Below, one piece after another: positions 19,529-31,033 of a stretch of 64,000 nt of DNA. The stretch comes from Bacteroidota bacterium. Lineage in GTDB: Bacteria; Bacteroidota; Ignavibacteria; UBA10030; UBA8401. The notes below the pieces were generated by a model that made no database searches, was not told the origin of the DNA, and saw only the letters and a program-made list of their open reading frames with translations. The stretch covers positions 51,317 through 115,316 of the forward strand of contig JAQCAB010000001.1 of NCBI GenBank assembly GCA_027622375.1, in the 5' to 3' direction. Position numbers and translations under genes: made by a program. Positions within the stretch are counted from its first letter, which is position 1, and each line of letters begins with the position of its first letter.

Positions 19529-20335
19529 ATGAATAGTTTTTCAGAAGAATTAAGAGCTCATCGGATTTCAAAAAATATCCCATTATTTGAAATAGCCGCC
19601 CGAACAAAAATAAATATTAAATATTTAGAGTCAATTGAGCAGGGTGTTTTTGATTTTTTACCAATTCCATTTGCAAGAGCAGTGTTGAGGCAATACACTG
19701 AATTTATTGAATATCCCACGAATGAAGCACTTAAAAAATTTGATGTTATAGTTGGAAAATCACAAGATGAATACACGCAACCTTTAAATGTTCCGTTATA
19801 TTCAACAGCAAATATTCCAACTACTGAAGAAAAAAGTTTGGCTGAAAAAATTTCAAGTCATAATAAAGAGGAATCAAAAAAAGATCAAAACATTAGAAGA
19901 AATTTTGCAATTGCATCGATTGCTCTTTTATTAATTGTGTTATCGATTTATATTTTTCAATTCGCCTTTGAAGAAGATGTAATTGTAAAAGAAGAAGATT
20001 TTACAAAAGTAGTTGAACAAGTTGAAGCTCCAAAAACAACCGAAGAAGTAAAATTACCCACGCCTGTAAATGTTGAAAATGATTCATTGCAATTAATTGT
20101 AACATCATTAGATTCTGTTTGGTTTTCAATAAGCTCAGATGAGTTACTTCCAAAAGATTATCTTTTAGGAAAAAATATTACAAAAGTTTTTAGAGCAAAA
20201 AAGTATTTTATTGTTTCAGCGGGGGTCGGGATACATGTTAAATTTAAATTAAACGATCGTGATCTTGGGGTCTTAGGAAGCAGAGGAAAAGTTTTAAGAA
20301 ATGTTAAAATAGATAAAGACTTTTTTGCCCCTTAA
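19529..20335 (+). CDS. RodZ-like helix-turn-helix membrane protein (HTH_25 + TM + DUF4115)
   Basis: N-terminal HTH (LRAHRISKNIPLFEIAARTKINIKYLESIEQG), central TM, C-terminal beta domain. Confidence 0.8.
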   Translation: MNSFSEELRAHRISKNIPLFEIAARTKINIKYLESIEQGVFDFLPIPFARAVLRQYTEFIEYPTNEALKKFDVIVGKSQDEYTQPLNVPLYSTANIPTTEEKSLAEKISSHNKEESKKDQNIRRNFAIASIALLLIVLSIYIFQFAFEEDVIVKEEDFTKVVEQVEAPKTTEEVKLPTPVNVENDSLQLIVTSLDSVWFSISSDELLPKDYLLGKNITKVFRAKKYFIVSAGVGIHVKFKLNDRDLGVLGSRGKVLRNVKIDKDFFAP

Positions 20336-22378
<2,043 letters not shown>

Positions 22379-22379
22379 A

Positions 22380-22901
22380 ATGAAAAAACTATTTTATAAT
22401 ATTGGAATATGGTTTTCGCTTTTAACTTTTTTCAAAAAAAAGAAAAACCAAAAACAATTAACAAAGTTTTTTAATTCATCAACAAAAGCAATTGTTATAA
22501 CTCCAACTTCAAGCGAAGAGAAAAAATTGTCAGTACCGTTTTTGCAATGGATACAAAAAAAATTTTCATATCATCAATTAACAATAATTACTTTTGAAAC
22601 TTTTAAAGATATTGCCCCATTTGTTGAAATTTGTAACGCTTTAACTATTTTGCCGGAGCATATAAATCTATTTGGATACTTGAAACCTGAAATGAATAAT
22701 CAATTACAAAATTTGGAGTCAGATATTTTTATCGATTTAACTTTTGAAAATAATTCAATTGCAAATAATCTTTTAAAAAGTTCAAACTTCCAAACCTCAG
22801 TCGGATTTAATAAAAAAGGAGCTGATAAACTTTATACAATTATTGTTAAGCCAGGTGCAAATCCATTCGAACAAATGAAAAATACATTATCAATGTTTTA
22901 A
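22380..22901 (+). CDS. Conserved hypothetical protein, probably DUF6913-like
   Basis: 173 aa; resembles the short protein often found near ligA in Bacteroidota; recalled family, not searched. Confidence 0.5.
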   Translation: MKKLFYNIGIWFSLLTFFKKKKNQKQLTKFFNSSTKAIVITPTSSEEKKLSVPFLQWIQKKFSYHQLTIITFETFKDIAPFVEICNALTILPEHINLFGYLKPEMNNQLQNLESDIFIDLTFENNSIANNLLKSSNFQTSVGFNKKGADKLYTIIVKPGANPFEQMKNTLSMF

Positions 22902-22918
22902 TTTAAAAGGATTATAAA

Positions 22919-24379
22919 ATGGGATTTTCAAATATCGATATTGCAATAATAGTAATTTATTTAGTTGGTGTAACTTTAGCGGGTTCGTGGTATGGAAGAA
23001 AAATGAAAACTTCGCGCGATTATTTTCTTGGCGGAAAAGAATTGCATTGGTGGTTAGTTGGATTTTCAATAGTTGCAAGTGAAACAAGCACCTTAACTTT
23101 TATCAGCGTCCCAGGATTGGCATACAAGGGAAATATGCATTTTTTACAATTAGCAATTGGTTATTTTATTGGCAGATTACTTGTTAGTTTTTTTATGATC
23201 CCCGCTTATTACAAAGGTGAAATTGAAACTGCTTATGATTTTTTAGGAAAAAGATTTGGCACTTCACTCAGAAAATTTACATCATCTGTTTTTATAATCA
23301 CTCGTGTATTGGCAAGTGGCGTTCGATTATTTGCAACTGCGATTCCTGTTCATTTAATTACCGGACTAGATTATGCTACAAGTATTTTAATAATCGGACT
23401 TTTTACACTTGTTTACACATATATTGGTGGATTAAAAGCAGTTGTTTCGATGGATGTTGTTCAGTTGATAATTTATTTGGGAGGAGCTGTTGCATCAATG
23501 GCAATAATTATTAACTCATTGCCAAATGGATGGAGTGATGTTATTTATTACGCCACAAAAGATGGAATAAATAAATTTGAAATATTTAATTTAAGTTCAC
23601 CAAATTCATTTTATGAATTTATAACAAGTCCATACACATTAATTGGTGGATTTATTGGCGGAACATTTTTAACTATGGCTTCTCACGGAACAGATCAATT
23701 ACTTGTTCAAAGATTACTCGCATGTAAAAGTAAAAAAGAAAGTCAAAAAGCTTTAATGCTCGATGCAAGTTTTATTGTTTTACAGTTTGCATTTTTTTTA
23801 ATTTTAGGATTATGTCTTTACGCTTTTTATGAAGCAAAACCATTTACAGAACTTGGTTTGACATCCTCCGATGAAATATTTCCGAAATTTATAATTGAAA
23901 GTTTACCTGTTGGCGTTTCCGGATTAGTTGTCGCCGGAGTACTTGCATCTGCAATGGGAACACTTTCTTCTTCGATTAGTTCACTTGCCTCTTCTTCATT
24001 TTTAGATTTATTCAAACAAACTAATTATGGTAAATCGATAAACGAAAATAAAGAAATTTTTTATTCTAAATTTTTTACACTTTTTTGGGGAATTGTTTTA
24101 ATTGGTGGGGCAATGTTATTTACAGATAATAAAAATCCTGTTGTCGAAATCGGATTAAAGATTGCATCATTCACTTATGGTGGATTACTTGGAACATTTT
24201 TTTTAGGGCTGTTTTTTACAAAAATTAAAGAGCGCGATGCATTTGTTGGTTTTATTTCAGCGTTAATTGTTATGTCAATAATTATCCTTACAACTAAAAT
24301 TGATTATACTTGGCATACTTTAATTGGTTGTATCAGTACAATTTTAGTAGGTAATATTAGCTCAAAATTAAATAAATAA
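22919..24379 (+). CDS. Sodium:solute symporter family (SSS) transporter
   Basis: 13-TM-like profile; SRDYFLGGKELHWWLVGFSIVASETSTLTFISVPGLAYKGN. Confidence 0.93.
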   Translation: MGFSNIDIAIIVIYLVGVTLAGSWYGRKMKTSRDYFLGGKELHWWLVGFSIVASETSTLTFISVPGLAYKGNMHFLQLAIGYFIGRLLVSFFMIPAYYKGEIETAYDFLGKRFGTSLRKFTSSVFIITRVLASGVRLFATAIPVHLITGLDYATSILIIGLFTLVYTYIGGLKAVVSMDVVQLIIYLGGAVASMAIIINSLPNGWSDVIYYATKDGINKFEIFNLSSPNSFYEFITSPYTLIGGFIGGTFLTMASHGTDQLLVQRLLACKSKKESQKALMLDASFIVLQFAFFLILGLCLYAFYEAKPFTELGLTSSDEIFPKFIIESLPVGVSGLVVAGVLASAMGTLSSSISSLASSSFLDLFKQTNYGKSINENKEIFYSKFFTLFWGIVLIGGAMLFTDNKNPVVEIGLKIASFTYGGLLGTFFLGLFFTKIKERDAFVGFISALIVMSIIILTTKIDYTWHTLIGCISTILVGNISSKLNK

Positions 24380-24418
24380 AAAAATAGTTTAATGAGTGTG
24401 GTTATAATCAAAATTTAA

Positions 24419-24440
24419 TAGTTTTAATTAAAGAAAACTA
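24419..24440 (+). repeat. Inverted repeat TAGTTTT-N8-AAAACTA in the HPF leader
   Basis: Perfect 7-bp arms directly before the AAAAAAGGAG ribosome binding site of the HPF gene. Confidence 0.4.
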
Positions 24441-24454
24441 AAAAAGGAGTTAAA

Positions 24455-24787
24455 ATGAAAATTCAAATCACTGCGAGGCACTTCAAAATCCACCCTCAGT
24501 TACACGATTCAATTATAGATAAAGTTGGAAACTTAATTCACTTTTACGAAGGTGTAATTAAAGTTGATGTAGTTTTAAGTTTTGAAAGGGTTTATAATTG
24601 TTTAAAAACAGTTGAGTTGCTTTTACACATTTATGATAAAACTTTAACAATTGTTGAGAAGTCAGATGATTATTTAAAATCTCTTGATTTTGCTGTAAAA
24701 AGAATGGAACGGTTATTAATAAAAATTAAAGAAAAAAAATATCATAAGCATAAAAAACAAAAAGAGGTTATAGGAATTACGGTTTAA
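24455..24787 (+). CDS. Ribosome hibernation promotion factor / RaiA family
   Basis: MKIQITARHFKIHPQLHDSIIDKVGNLIHFYEGVIKVDVVLSFE...DDYLKSLDFAVKRMERLLIKIKEK. Confidence 0.88.
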   Translation: MKIQITARHFKIHPQLHDSIIDKVGNLIHFYEGVIKVDVVLSFERVYNCLKTVELLLHIYDKTLTIVEKSDDYLKSLDFAVKRMERLLIKIKEKKYHKHKKQKEVIGITV

Positions 24788-24873
24788 TATAATTCATATT
24801 TATTTTTTTCTTAAAAATAAATTTCAACTTGTTGGATTTTTAATTTAACATCCATATTCTTTTAAATATTATT

Positions 24874-25548
24874 ATGAATAAAAGAATTTTGGAAATTGCT
24901 GTATTTAATTATAAATCTGCTGTTTTAGCTGAAGTTGGTGGAGCTGATAGAATTGAACTATCTGAAAATTATAAAGTTGGTGGCGTTACTCCCTCGTTTA
25001 AATTAATTGAAAAAGTAAAAAGGAAAATTAAAATTCCCATTTTTGTTTTAATTCGTCCTCGTAGTGGTAATTTTATTTATTCTGATTCTGAATTTAAAAT
25101 AATGAAAGAGGAAATTTTATTTTGCAAAAAAATAAATATTGAGGGTGTTGTTTTTGGGATTTTAAAAAATAAAAACAAAGTAGATGTTGAAAGAAATAGT
25201 GAGCTTGTAAATATTGCAAAACCACTTTCTACTACCTTCCACAAAGCATTTGATGACTGCCCTAATAAATTTGACTCATTGAATAATGTAATTGAGTGTG
25301 GTTTTGATAGAGTTTTAACTTCAGGAAATACTAAATCTGGAGAAGATGGATTGATAATTTTGAAGAAACTATTTAATTATTCGAAAAGCAAAATTATCCT
25401 AATTCCTGGTGGTGGTGTTCGAAGTTCAAATATTGAACATATAATTAATTTTTGTGATCCTCAAGAAATTCACTCATCAGCAATAACAAATAAAAAGGAT
25501 ATAGCGAATATAAAAGAAATTATAAAAATGAAGAGTTTTTTAAAGTGA
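24874..25548 (+). CDS. cutC: CutC family protein (PF03932)
   Basis: EIAVFNYKSAVLAEVGGADRIELSENYKVGGVTPS, VLIRPRSGNFIYSDSEFKIM, FHKAFDDCPN, RVLTSGNTKSGEDGL, IPGGGVRSSN. Confidence 0.93.
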   Translation: MNKRILEIAVFNYKSAVLAEVGGADRIELSENYKVGGVTPSFKLIEKVKRKIKIPIFVLIRPRSGNFIYSDSEFKIMKEEILFCKKINIEGVVFGILKNKNKVDVERNSELVNIAKPLSTTFHKAFDDCPNKFDSLNNVIECGFDRVLTSGNTKSGEDGLIILKKLFNYSKSKIILIPGGGVRSSNIEHIINFCDPQEIHSSAITNKKDIANIKEIIKMKSFLK

Positions 25549-28082
25549 GATATTTTCTTTTATTTATTTTCTCATTTGTATCTGTTTTATCTTCTTCCGA
25601 AAATATTTATCTCCATTCAAATTGGAAATTCAGAAATATTAAAAATGATAGTTGGTATTCTGCTAAAGTTCCGGGAACAATACATACAGATCTATTTCAA
25701 AATAATGTAATTCCTGATCCATTTTATGGTGACAATGAACCAAAATTAAAATGGATTGAAAATGAGGATTGGGAATATGTGACTTTTTTTGATTGCAGTA
25801 ATATTATGCTTTTGCACCAAGAAATTGAATTAAATTTTGAGGGACTTGATACTTTTGGGAAAGTTTATTTGAACGATTCATTGATTTTAACAACCGAAAA
25901 TATGTTCCGAGAATATTTTGTAAGTGTTAAAAAGTTTTTAAAAGAAAAAAATAATAAACTTAAAATTGTTTTTTCATCTTCTGTAAATATTGGTAAATCT
26001 GAAATGCAAAAATTAAATTATAAACTCCCGGGAGATGAAAAAGTTTTTACGCGTAAAGCACAATATCAATATGGATGGGATTGGGGACCACGATTTGTAA
26101 CTTGTGGTATATGGAAACCTGTTAAATTAGTTTGCTACAATAATGCAAAATTTGAAAGTATAAATATTATTGAACAGAATTTATCAAATAAATTAGCAAA
26201 TCTTAAAATTGATTTTGAAATACAAACACTTAAAAGTGGAAAATATGAAATCTATTTAACGCACGAACCACTTGATAAAAACTTTCTATTTGTTTTTACT
26301 GATTGGCTTTTAAATTTAATTGGATTTTCAACTTCAAATAAAATTGAAGAGACTAATTTAATTCAAGGGGGAAATTCAGTTTCTATTAATTATCAAATAT
26401 TAAATCCAAAACTTTGGTGGGCCAATGGAATGGGTGGGCAATTTTTATATCCATTTACCATAAAATTATTTTACGAGGGAGAATTAATTGAGACAAAAAC
26501 TATTAAAAAAGGTTTGCGTAAAATTGAATTAGTTCAAGAGGATGATGCAAAGGGAAAAAGTTTTTACTTTAAATTAAATGGTGTTCCTCTTTTTATGAAG
26601 GGGGCAAATTGGATACCTGCTGATAATTTTGTTCCTAAAATATCAAATCAAAAATATGAGTCATTAATTCAAAAAGCTCGTGATGCAAATTTTAATATGC
26701 TTCGTGTTTCGGGAGCAGGGATTTATGAACCAAATATATTTTATGAATTGTGTGATAAATATGGAATTCTTGTTTGGCAAGATTTTATGTTTTCAATTTC
26801 ACTTTATCCCGCTGATAATAATTTTATTGAAAATGTTAAATCTGAAATAATTGATAATGTAAAACGATTAAGAAATTTTTCGTCCATCGCTCTTTGGTGC
26901 GGAAATAATGAAATTAATGAAGGCTGGCACAATTGGGGTTGGCAAAAACAATTCAATTATACCTACAAAGATTCTGTAAAAATTTGGGAGGATTACAAAA
27001 TAATTTTTCATTCAACAATTAAAAATGTTGTTGATTCACTTGATAAAACAAGAAGTTATTGGCCAAGCTCTCCTCTTTTTGGTTGGGGGCGAAAAGAAAG
27101 TTTGACCGAGGGCGATATGCATTATTGGGGTGTTTGGTGGGGCGAATTGCCTTTTGATTTTTACAATAAAAAAGTTGGCAGATTTATGAGTGAATTTGGT
27201 TTTCAAGGGATGCCCTCTTTTAATTCATTGCAAAAATATATTCCGAAAAAGGAATTGAAATTATATTCGAATGCAATGAAGGTTCATCAAAAACATCCGA
27301 CTGGAGATGAGTTTATAAAAAAATATATGGAGCGTGATTATATAATTCCTAATGATTTAGAAAATTATTCATATGTATCACAAATTCTTCAAGCTGATGG
27401 AATTAAAACTGCAATTTTTGCACACAGAAAAGCAAAACCATATTGTATGGGAACTTTATTTTGGCAATTTAATGATTGTTGGCCTGTTACAAGTTGGAGT
27501 GCAATTGATTATTACAATAATAATAAAGCTTTGTATTATGAAACGAAAAGATCTTACACAAATCTATTAGTAAATGTAGCCGAACAAAATAATTATTTAC
27601 ATATTAATATTATCTCTGAATTACTTAGAAGTACTTTTGCAAACCTAGAATTAAAATTACAAGATTTTAATGGAAATATAATTTGGGCTAAAAATATATT
27701 GGTTGACATTAAGCCTAATAAATCAAAAATATATTTTACATTACCAGTTCCTAAATTAGATTCAACTAAAAAAAATAAAACTGTACTTGTCTGTAAACTA
27801 TCAAACGGTAACTATTCAAGTAGATTTATATTTTATTTTAACAAAACAAAATATCTTAAATTTGAAAAACCAAAAATAGAAATAGTTCAAAAAAATTCTA
27901 CCGTAATAGAACTTAAAACAAATATTTTAGCAAAGAACGTTTATTTATATTCTGAAGAATCTGAATTTGAATTATCAGATAATTATTTTGATATGACGCC
28001 TGGAGAAATTAAAATTATTAAAAACAAATTCCCAATTAATAAAGCAAATATCAAAATTAAAACTTTGTTTGATACATATTAA
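25545..28082 (+). CDS. Secreted glycoside hydrolase family 2, beta-mannosidase type
   Basis: Signal peptide; WKFRNIKNDSWYSAKVPGTIHTDLFQNNVIPDPFYGDNE, QYGWDWGPRF, ALWCGNNEINEGW, SEFGFQGMPS. GTG start overlaps the cutC stop (GTGA). Confidence 0.9.
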   Translation: MRYFLLFIFSFVSVLSSSENIYLHSNWKFRNIKNDSWYSAKVPGTIHTDLFQNNVIPDPFYGDNEPKLKWIENEDWEYVTFFDCSNIMLLHQEIELNFEGLDTFGKVYLNDSLILTTENMFREYFVSVKKFLKEKNNKLKIVFSSSVNIGKSEMQKLNYKLPGDEKVFTRKAQYQYGWDWGPRFVTCGIWKPVKLVCYNNAKFESINIIEQNLSNKLANLKIDFEIQTLKSGKYEIYLTHEPLDKNFLFVFTDWLLNLIGFSTSNKIEETNLIQGGNSVSINYQILNPKLWWANGMGGQFLYPFTIKLFYEGELIETKTIKKGLRKIELVQEDDAKGKSFYFKLNGVPLFMKGANWIPADNFVPKISNQKYESLIQKARDANFNMLRVSGAGIYEPNIFYELCDKYGILVWQDFMFSISLYPADNNFIENVKSEIIDNVKRLRNFSSIALWCGNNEINEGWHNWGWQKQFNYTYKDSVKIWEDYKIIFHSTIKNVVDSLDKTRSYWPSSPLFGWGRKESLTEGDMHYWGVWWGELPFDFYNKKVGRFMSEFGFQGMPSFNSLQKYIPKKELKLYSNAMKVHQKHPTGDEFIKKYMERDYIIPNDLENYSYVSQILQADGIKTAIFAHRKAKPYCMGTLFWQFNDCWPVTSWSAIDYYNNNKALYYETKRSYTNLLVNVAEQNNYLHINIISELLRSTFANLELKLQDFNGNIIWAKNILVDIKPNKSKIYFTLPVPKLDSTKKNKTVLVCKLSNGNYSSRFIFYFNKTKYLKFEKPKIEIVQKNSTVIELKTNILAKNVYLYSEESEFELSDNYFDMTPGEIKIIKNKFPINKANIKIKTLFDTY

Positions 28083-28092
28083 AAATAATTTT

Positions 28093-30972
28093 ATGAAAAA
28101 AAATATTTACATCATTTTAATTTTATTTTGTAATCTAAAAATTTTAATTGCTCAAATTGATTATTCACAAATTGTAAATCCATTTATCGGAACTGGTGGC
28201 CATGGCCACACTTATCCAGGAGCAACTTTACCTTTTGGGATGGTGCAGCTTAGTCCCGACACCCGAATTGATGGAAGCTGGGATGGTTGCAGCGGTTATC
28301 ATTTTAGTGATAAAAAATTATATGGATTTTCTCACACACATTTAAGTGGAACTGGTGTTAGCGATTATGGTGATATACTTTTTGCTCCAACTTTAACTAA
28401 GCCAAATTTAGCAGGAAGCCAATATTCAATAGGCTTTTCTCACGAAAATGAAAAAGCTTTCGCAGGTTTTTATTCTGTAAAACTTGATGATGGGATTAAA
28501 GTCGAGTTAACAACTACAACAAGAGTTGGATTTCATAAATATAATTTTCCGAGTGCTAAAAATAATTGGATCATTTTAGATCTATCTCACAGAGATAAAA
28601 CAATTGAAACAAAATTAAATATTGTAAACAAAAATGAAATTGAAGGAATGCGCAGAAGTGATAATTGGGCACGCGACCAGCATATTTATTTTGTTGCACA
28701 ATTTTCAGAACCATTTGTGGAAGAATTTGGTTTTGAGAAAAATGAAATCCAAATTTTAAAAAGACATGCATTTAAATTTAATTCAACAAATATTATTTTT
28801 GTAAAAGTTGGAATTTCAACCGTGAGTATTGAAGGGGCTCGAAAAAATTTAAATACCGAACTTCCCCACTGGAATTTTGATAATGTTGTTGAGAAATCAA
28901 AAAATATTTGGAATAACGAATTAAGTAAAATTAAAGTTGAATCAAACGATAAAAATAAATTAACAATTTTTTATACTGCTCTTTATCACACAATGATTCA
29001 ACCAAATGTAAATATGGATGTTGACGGAAATTATAGAGGAATGGATAATAAAATTCACAAAGCAGATGGTTTTACATATTATACAGTTTTTTCTTTATGG
29101 GATACTTTTAGAGCAGTTCATCCACTTTATACAATTATAGATAGAAAACGAACTCTTGATTTCATAAAAACATTTCTTGCACATTATGATCAAGGTGGAC
29201 GATTACCAGTTTGGGAACTTTGTAGCAACGAAACCGATTGCATGATTGGTTATCATAGTGTCTCAGTTATTAACGATGCATTTCAAAAAGGAATTACAAA
29301 TTTTGATACAAATAAAGCACTCGAAGCAATGAAGAAAAGTGCAACTTGGAATCACTTTGGTTTACCAAATTATATTAAAAGTGGTTTTTTAAGTATTGAA
29401 GATGAGAATGAATCAGTTTCAAAAACTCTTGAATATGCATACGATGATTGGTGTATTGCGCAATTTGCAAAATCATTAAATAAAATTGAGGATTACAAAA
29501 ATTATATTCAAAGAGCTCAATCGTATAAAAATATTTTTGATCAAAAAACTGGATTTATGCGTCCACGTTTAAATGGGGGTTGGCTTACTCCGTTTGATGC
29601 AAAAGAAGTGAATAATAATTTTACTGAGGCAAATAGTTGGCAATATAGTTTTTTTGTTCCTCAAGATATTGTTGGATTGATATCAAATTTTGGAGGGAAA
29701 GAAAATTTTGAAAATAAACTTGATGAATTATTTTATACTTCTAGTAATACAACTGGTCGCGAACAGGCTGATATTACTGGTCTAATTGGGCAATATGCGC
29801 ACGGCAACGAGCCAAGTCATCACATGGCGTATCTTTACAATTATATTGGAAATCCGGGCAAAACACAATTTAGAGTAAATCAAATTTTAAAAGATTTTTA
29901 TAAAAATTCTCCTGATGGTTTAATTGGTAACGAAGATTGCGGGCAGATGAGTGCTTGGTTTGTTTTAAGTTCGATTGGTATTTATCAAGTTTGTCCAGGT
30001 AATAATGATTTTACTTTGACCTCCCCATTTTTCAATAAAATTATTATTGAACTTGAAAATGGTAAAAAAACAATTATTAATTCAGATGCAAAAACTGAAA
30101 AGGATATTTATATTTCAAAAATTAATAATGAAAATAATTACATTTTAAATTATGATGATATTCAAAAAGGTGTGATTTTAAATTTTGAACTTACAAAATC
30201 ACCGCCAAAAGTAACTGATAAATTTATTTTTCCAAAAACTGAAATTATAGAGAATAAAATTTTAGTTTCTCCTATTATAGAATCAACGGGAAAGGTTTTT
30301 AAAAATTCCAGTTTGATAAAAATTTCGCATCCACAAAATTCTAAAATCTATTTTACTTTGGATGAAACAATCCCGAATGAAAATTCTTTTATATATACTG
30401 AACCAATTCATATTTCGAAAAATACAATTATAAAAGCAATTGCATTAAATAAAATCAATTTAAAAAGTAATATTGCATCTGCAAGTTTTCACAAATTCCC
30501 AAATAATTGGAAAATTACAATTAACTCAAAATATAGCAATCAATATTCAGCAGGTGGAGATGATGGTATAATTGATGGTTTGCGTGGAGATATTAATTGG
30601 AGAAAGGGTTATTGGCAAGGTTATCAAGGAACTGACTTTGAAGCAGTAATTGATTTTAATGAAATTAAAAAAATTTCAAAAATAAATGCAGGGTTTTTAC
30701 AAGATGTCAGATCTTGGATTTTTATGCCAACTAAAGTTTTATTCGAAATTTCAAAAGATGGAAAATTATTTTCGCCAATTGCAGATATTAATAATACAAT
30801 TCCAGATACTGAATTAAATAATCAGATTAAAGATTTTGAAATAGAATTTGATAAAAATATATCTGCAAAATATTTAAAAATAAAAGCAAAAAATTACGGG
30901 AAACTTCCTTTCTGGCATTTGGGAGCTGGCGGAGATGCCTATATATTTATTGACGAAATAAGTGTTCAATAA
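28093..30972 (+). CDS. GH92 family alpha-mannosidase with C-terminal Fn3-associated-like and F5/8-type-C-like domains
   Basis: VNPFIGTGGHGHTYPGATLPFGMVQLSPDTR...CSGYHFSD, GNEPSHHMAYLYNY, GNEDCGQMSAWFVLSSIG; extra C-terminal domains ending YIFIDEISVQ. ATG 28093 with signal peptide preferred to 28069. Confidence 0.93.
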   Translation: MKKNIYIILILFCNLKILIAQIDYSQIVNPFIGTGGHGHTYPGATLPFGMVQLSPDTRIDGSWDGCSGYHFSDKKLYGFSHTHLSGTGVSDYGDILFAPTLTKPNLAGSQYSIGFSHENEKAFAGFYSVKLDDGIKVELTTTTRVGFHKYNFPSAKNNWIILDLSHRDKTIETKLNIVNKNEIEGMRRSDNWARDQHIYFVAQFSEPFVEEFGFEKNEIQILKRHAFKFNSTNIIFVKVGISTVSIEGARKNLNTELPHWNFDNVVEKSKNIWNNELSKIKVESNDKNKLTIFYTALYHTMIQPNVNMDVDGNYRGMDNKIHKADGFTYYTVFSLWDTFRAVHPLYTIIDRKRTLDFIKTFLAHYDQGGRLPVWELCSNETDCMIGYHSVSVINDAFQKGITNFDTNKALEAMKKSATWNHFGLPNYIKSGFLSIEDENESVSKTLEYAYDDWCIAQFAKSLNKIEDYKNYIQRAQSYKNIFDQKTGFMRPRLNGGWLTPFDAKEVNNNFTEANSWQYSFFVPQDIVGLISNFGGKENFENKLDELFYTSSNTTGREQADITGLIGQYAHGNEPSHHMAYLYNYIGNPGKTQFRVNQILKDFYKNSPDGLIGNEDCGQMSAWFVLSSIGIYQVCPGNNDFTLTSPFFNKIIIELENGKKTIINSDAKTEKDIYISKINNENNYILNYDDIQKGVILNFELTKSPPKVTDKFIFPKTEIIENKILVSPIIESTGKVFKNSSLIKISHPQNSKIYFTLDETIPNENSFIYTEPIHISKNTIIKAIALNKINLKSNIASASFHKFPNNWKITINSKYSNQYSAGGDDGIIDGLRGDINWRKGYWQGYQGTDFEAVIDFNEIKKISKINAGFLQDVRSWIFMPTKVLFEISKDGKLFSPIADINNTIPDTELNNQIKDFEIEFDKNISAKYLKIKAKNYGKLPFWHLGAGGDAYIFIDEISVQ

Positions 30973-31033
30973 ATAATTTTTTAATTTTATTAAACGATAT
31001 TTAAACCTATTTTCAATGGGATAATTAATATTT

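Noticed and set aside
22380-22901. Truncated GT9 heptosyltransferase pseudogene
   Set aside because: Length and position beside ligA fit a conserved short family better than a decayed gene.
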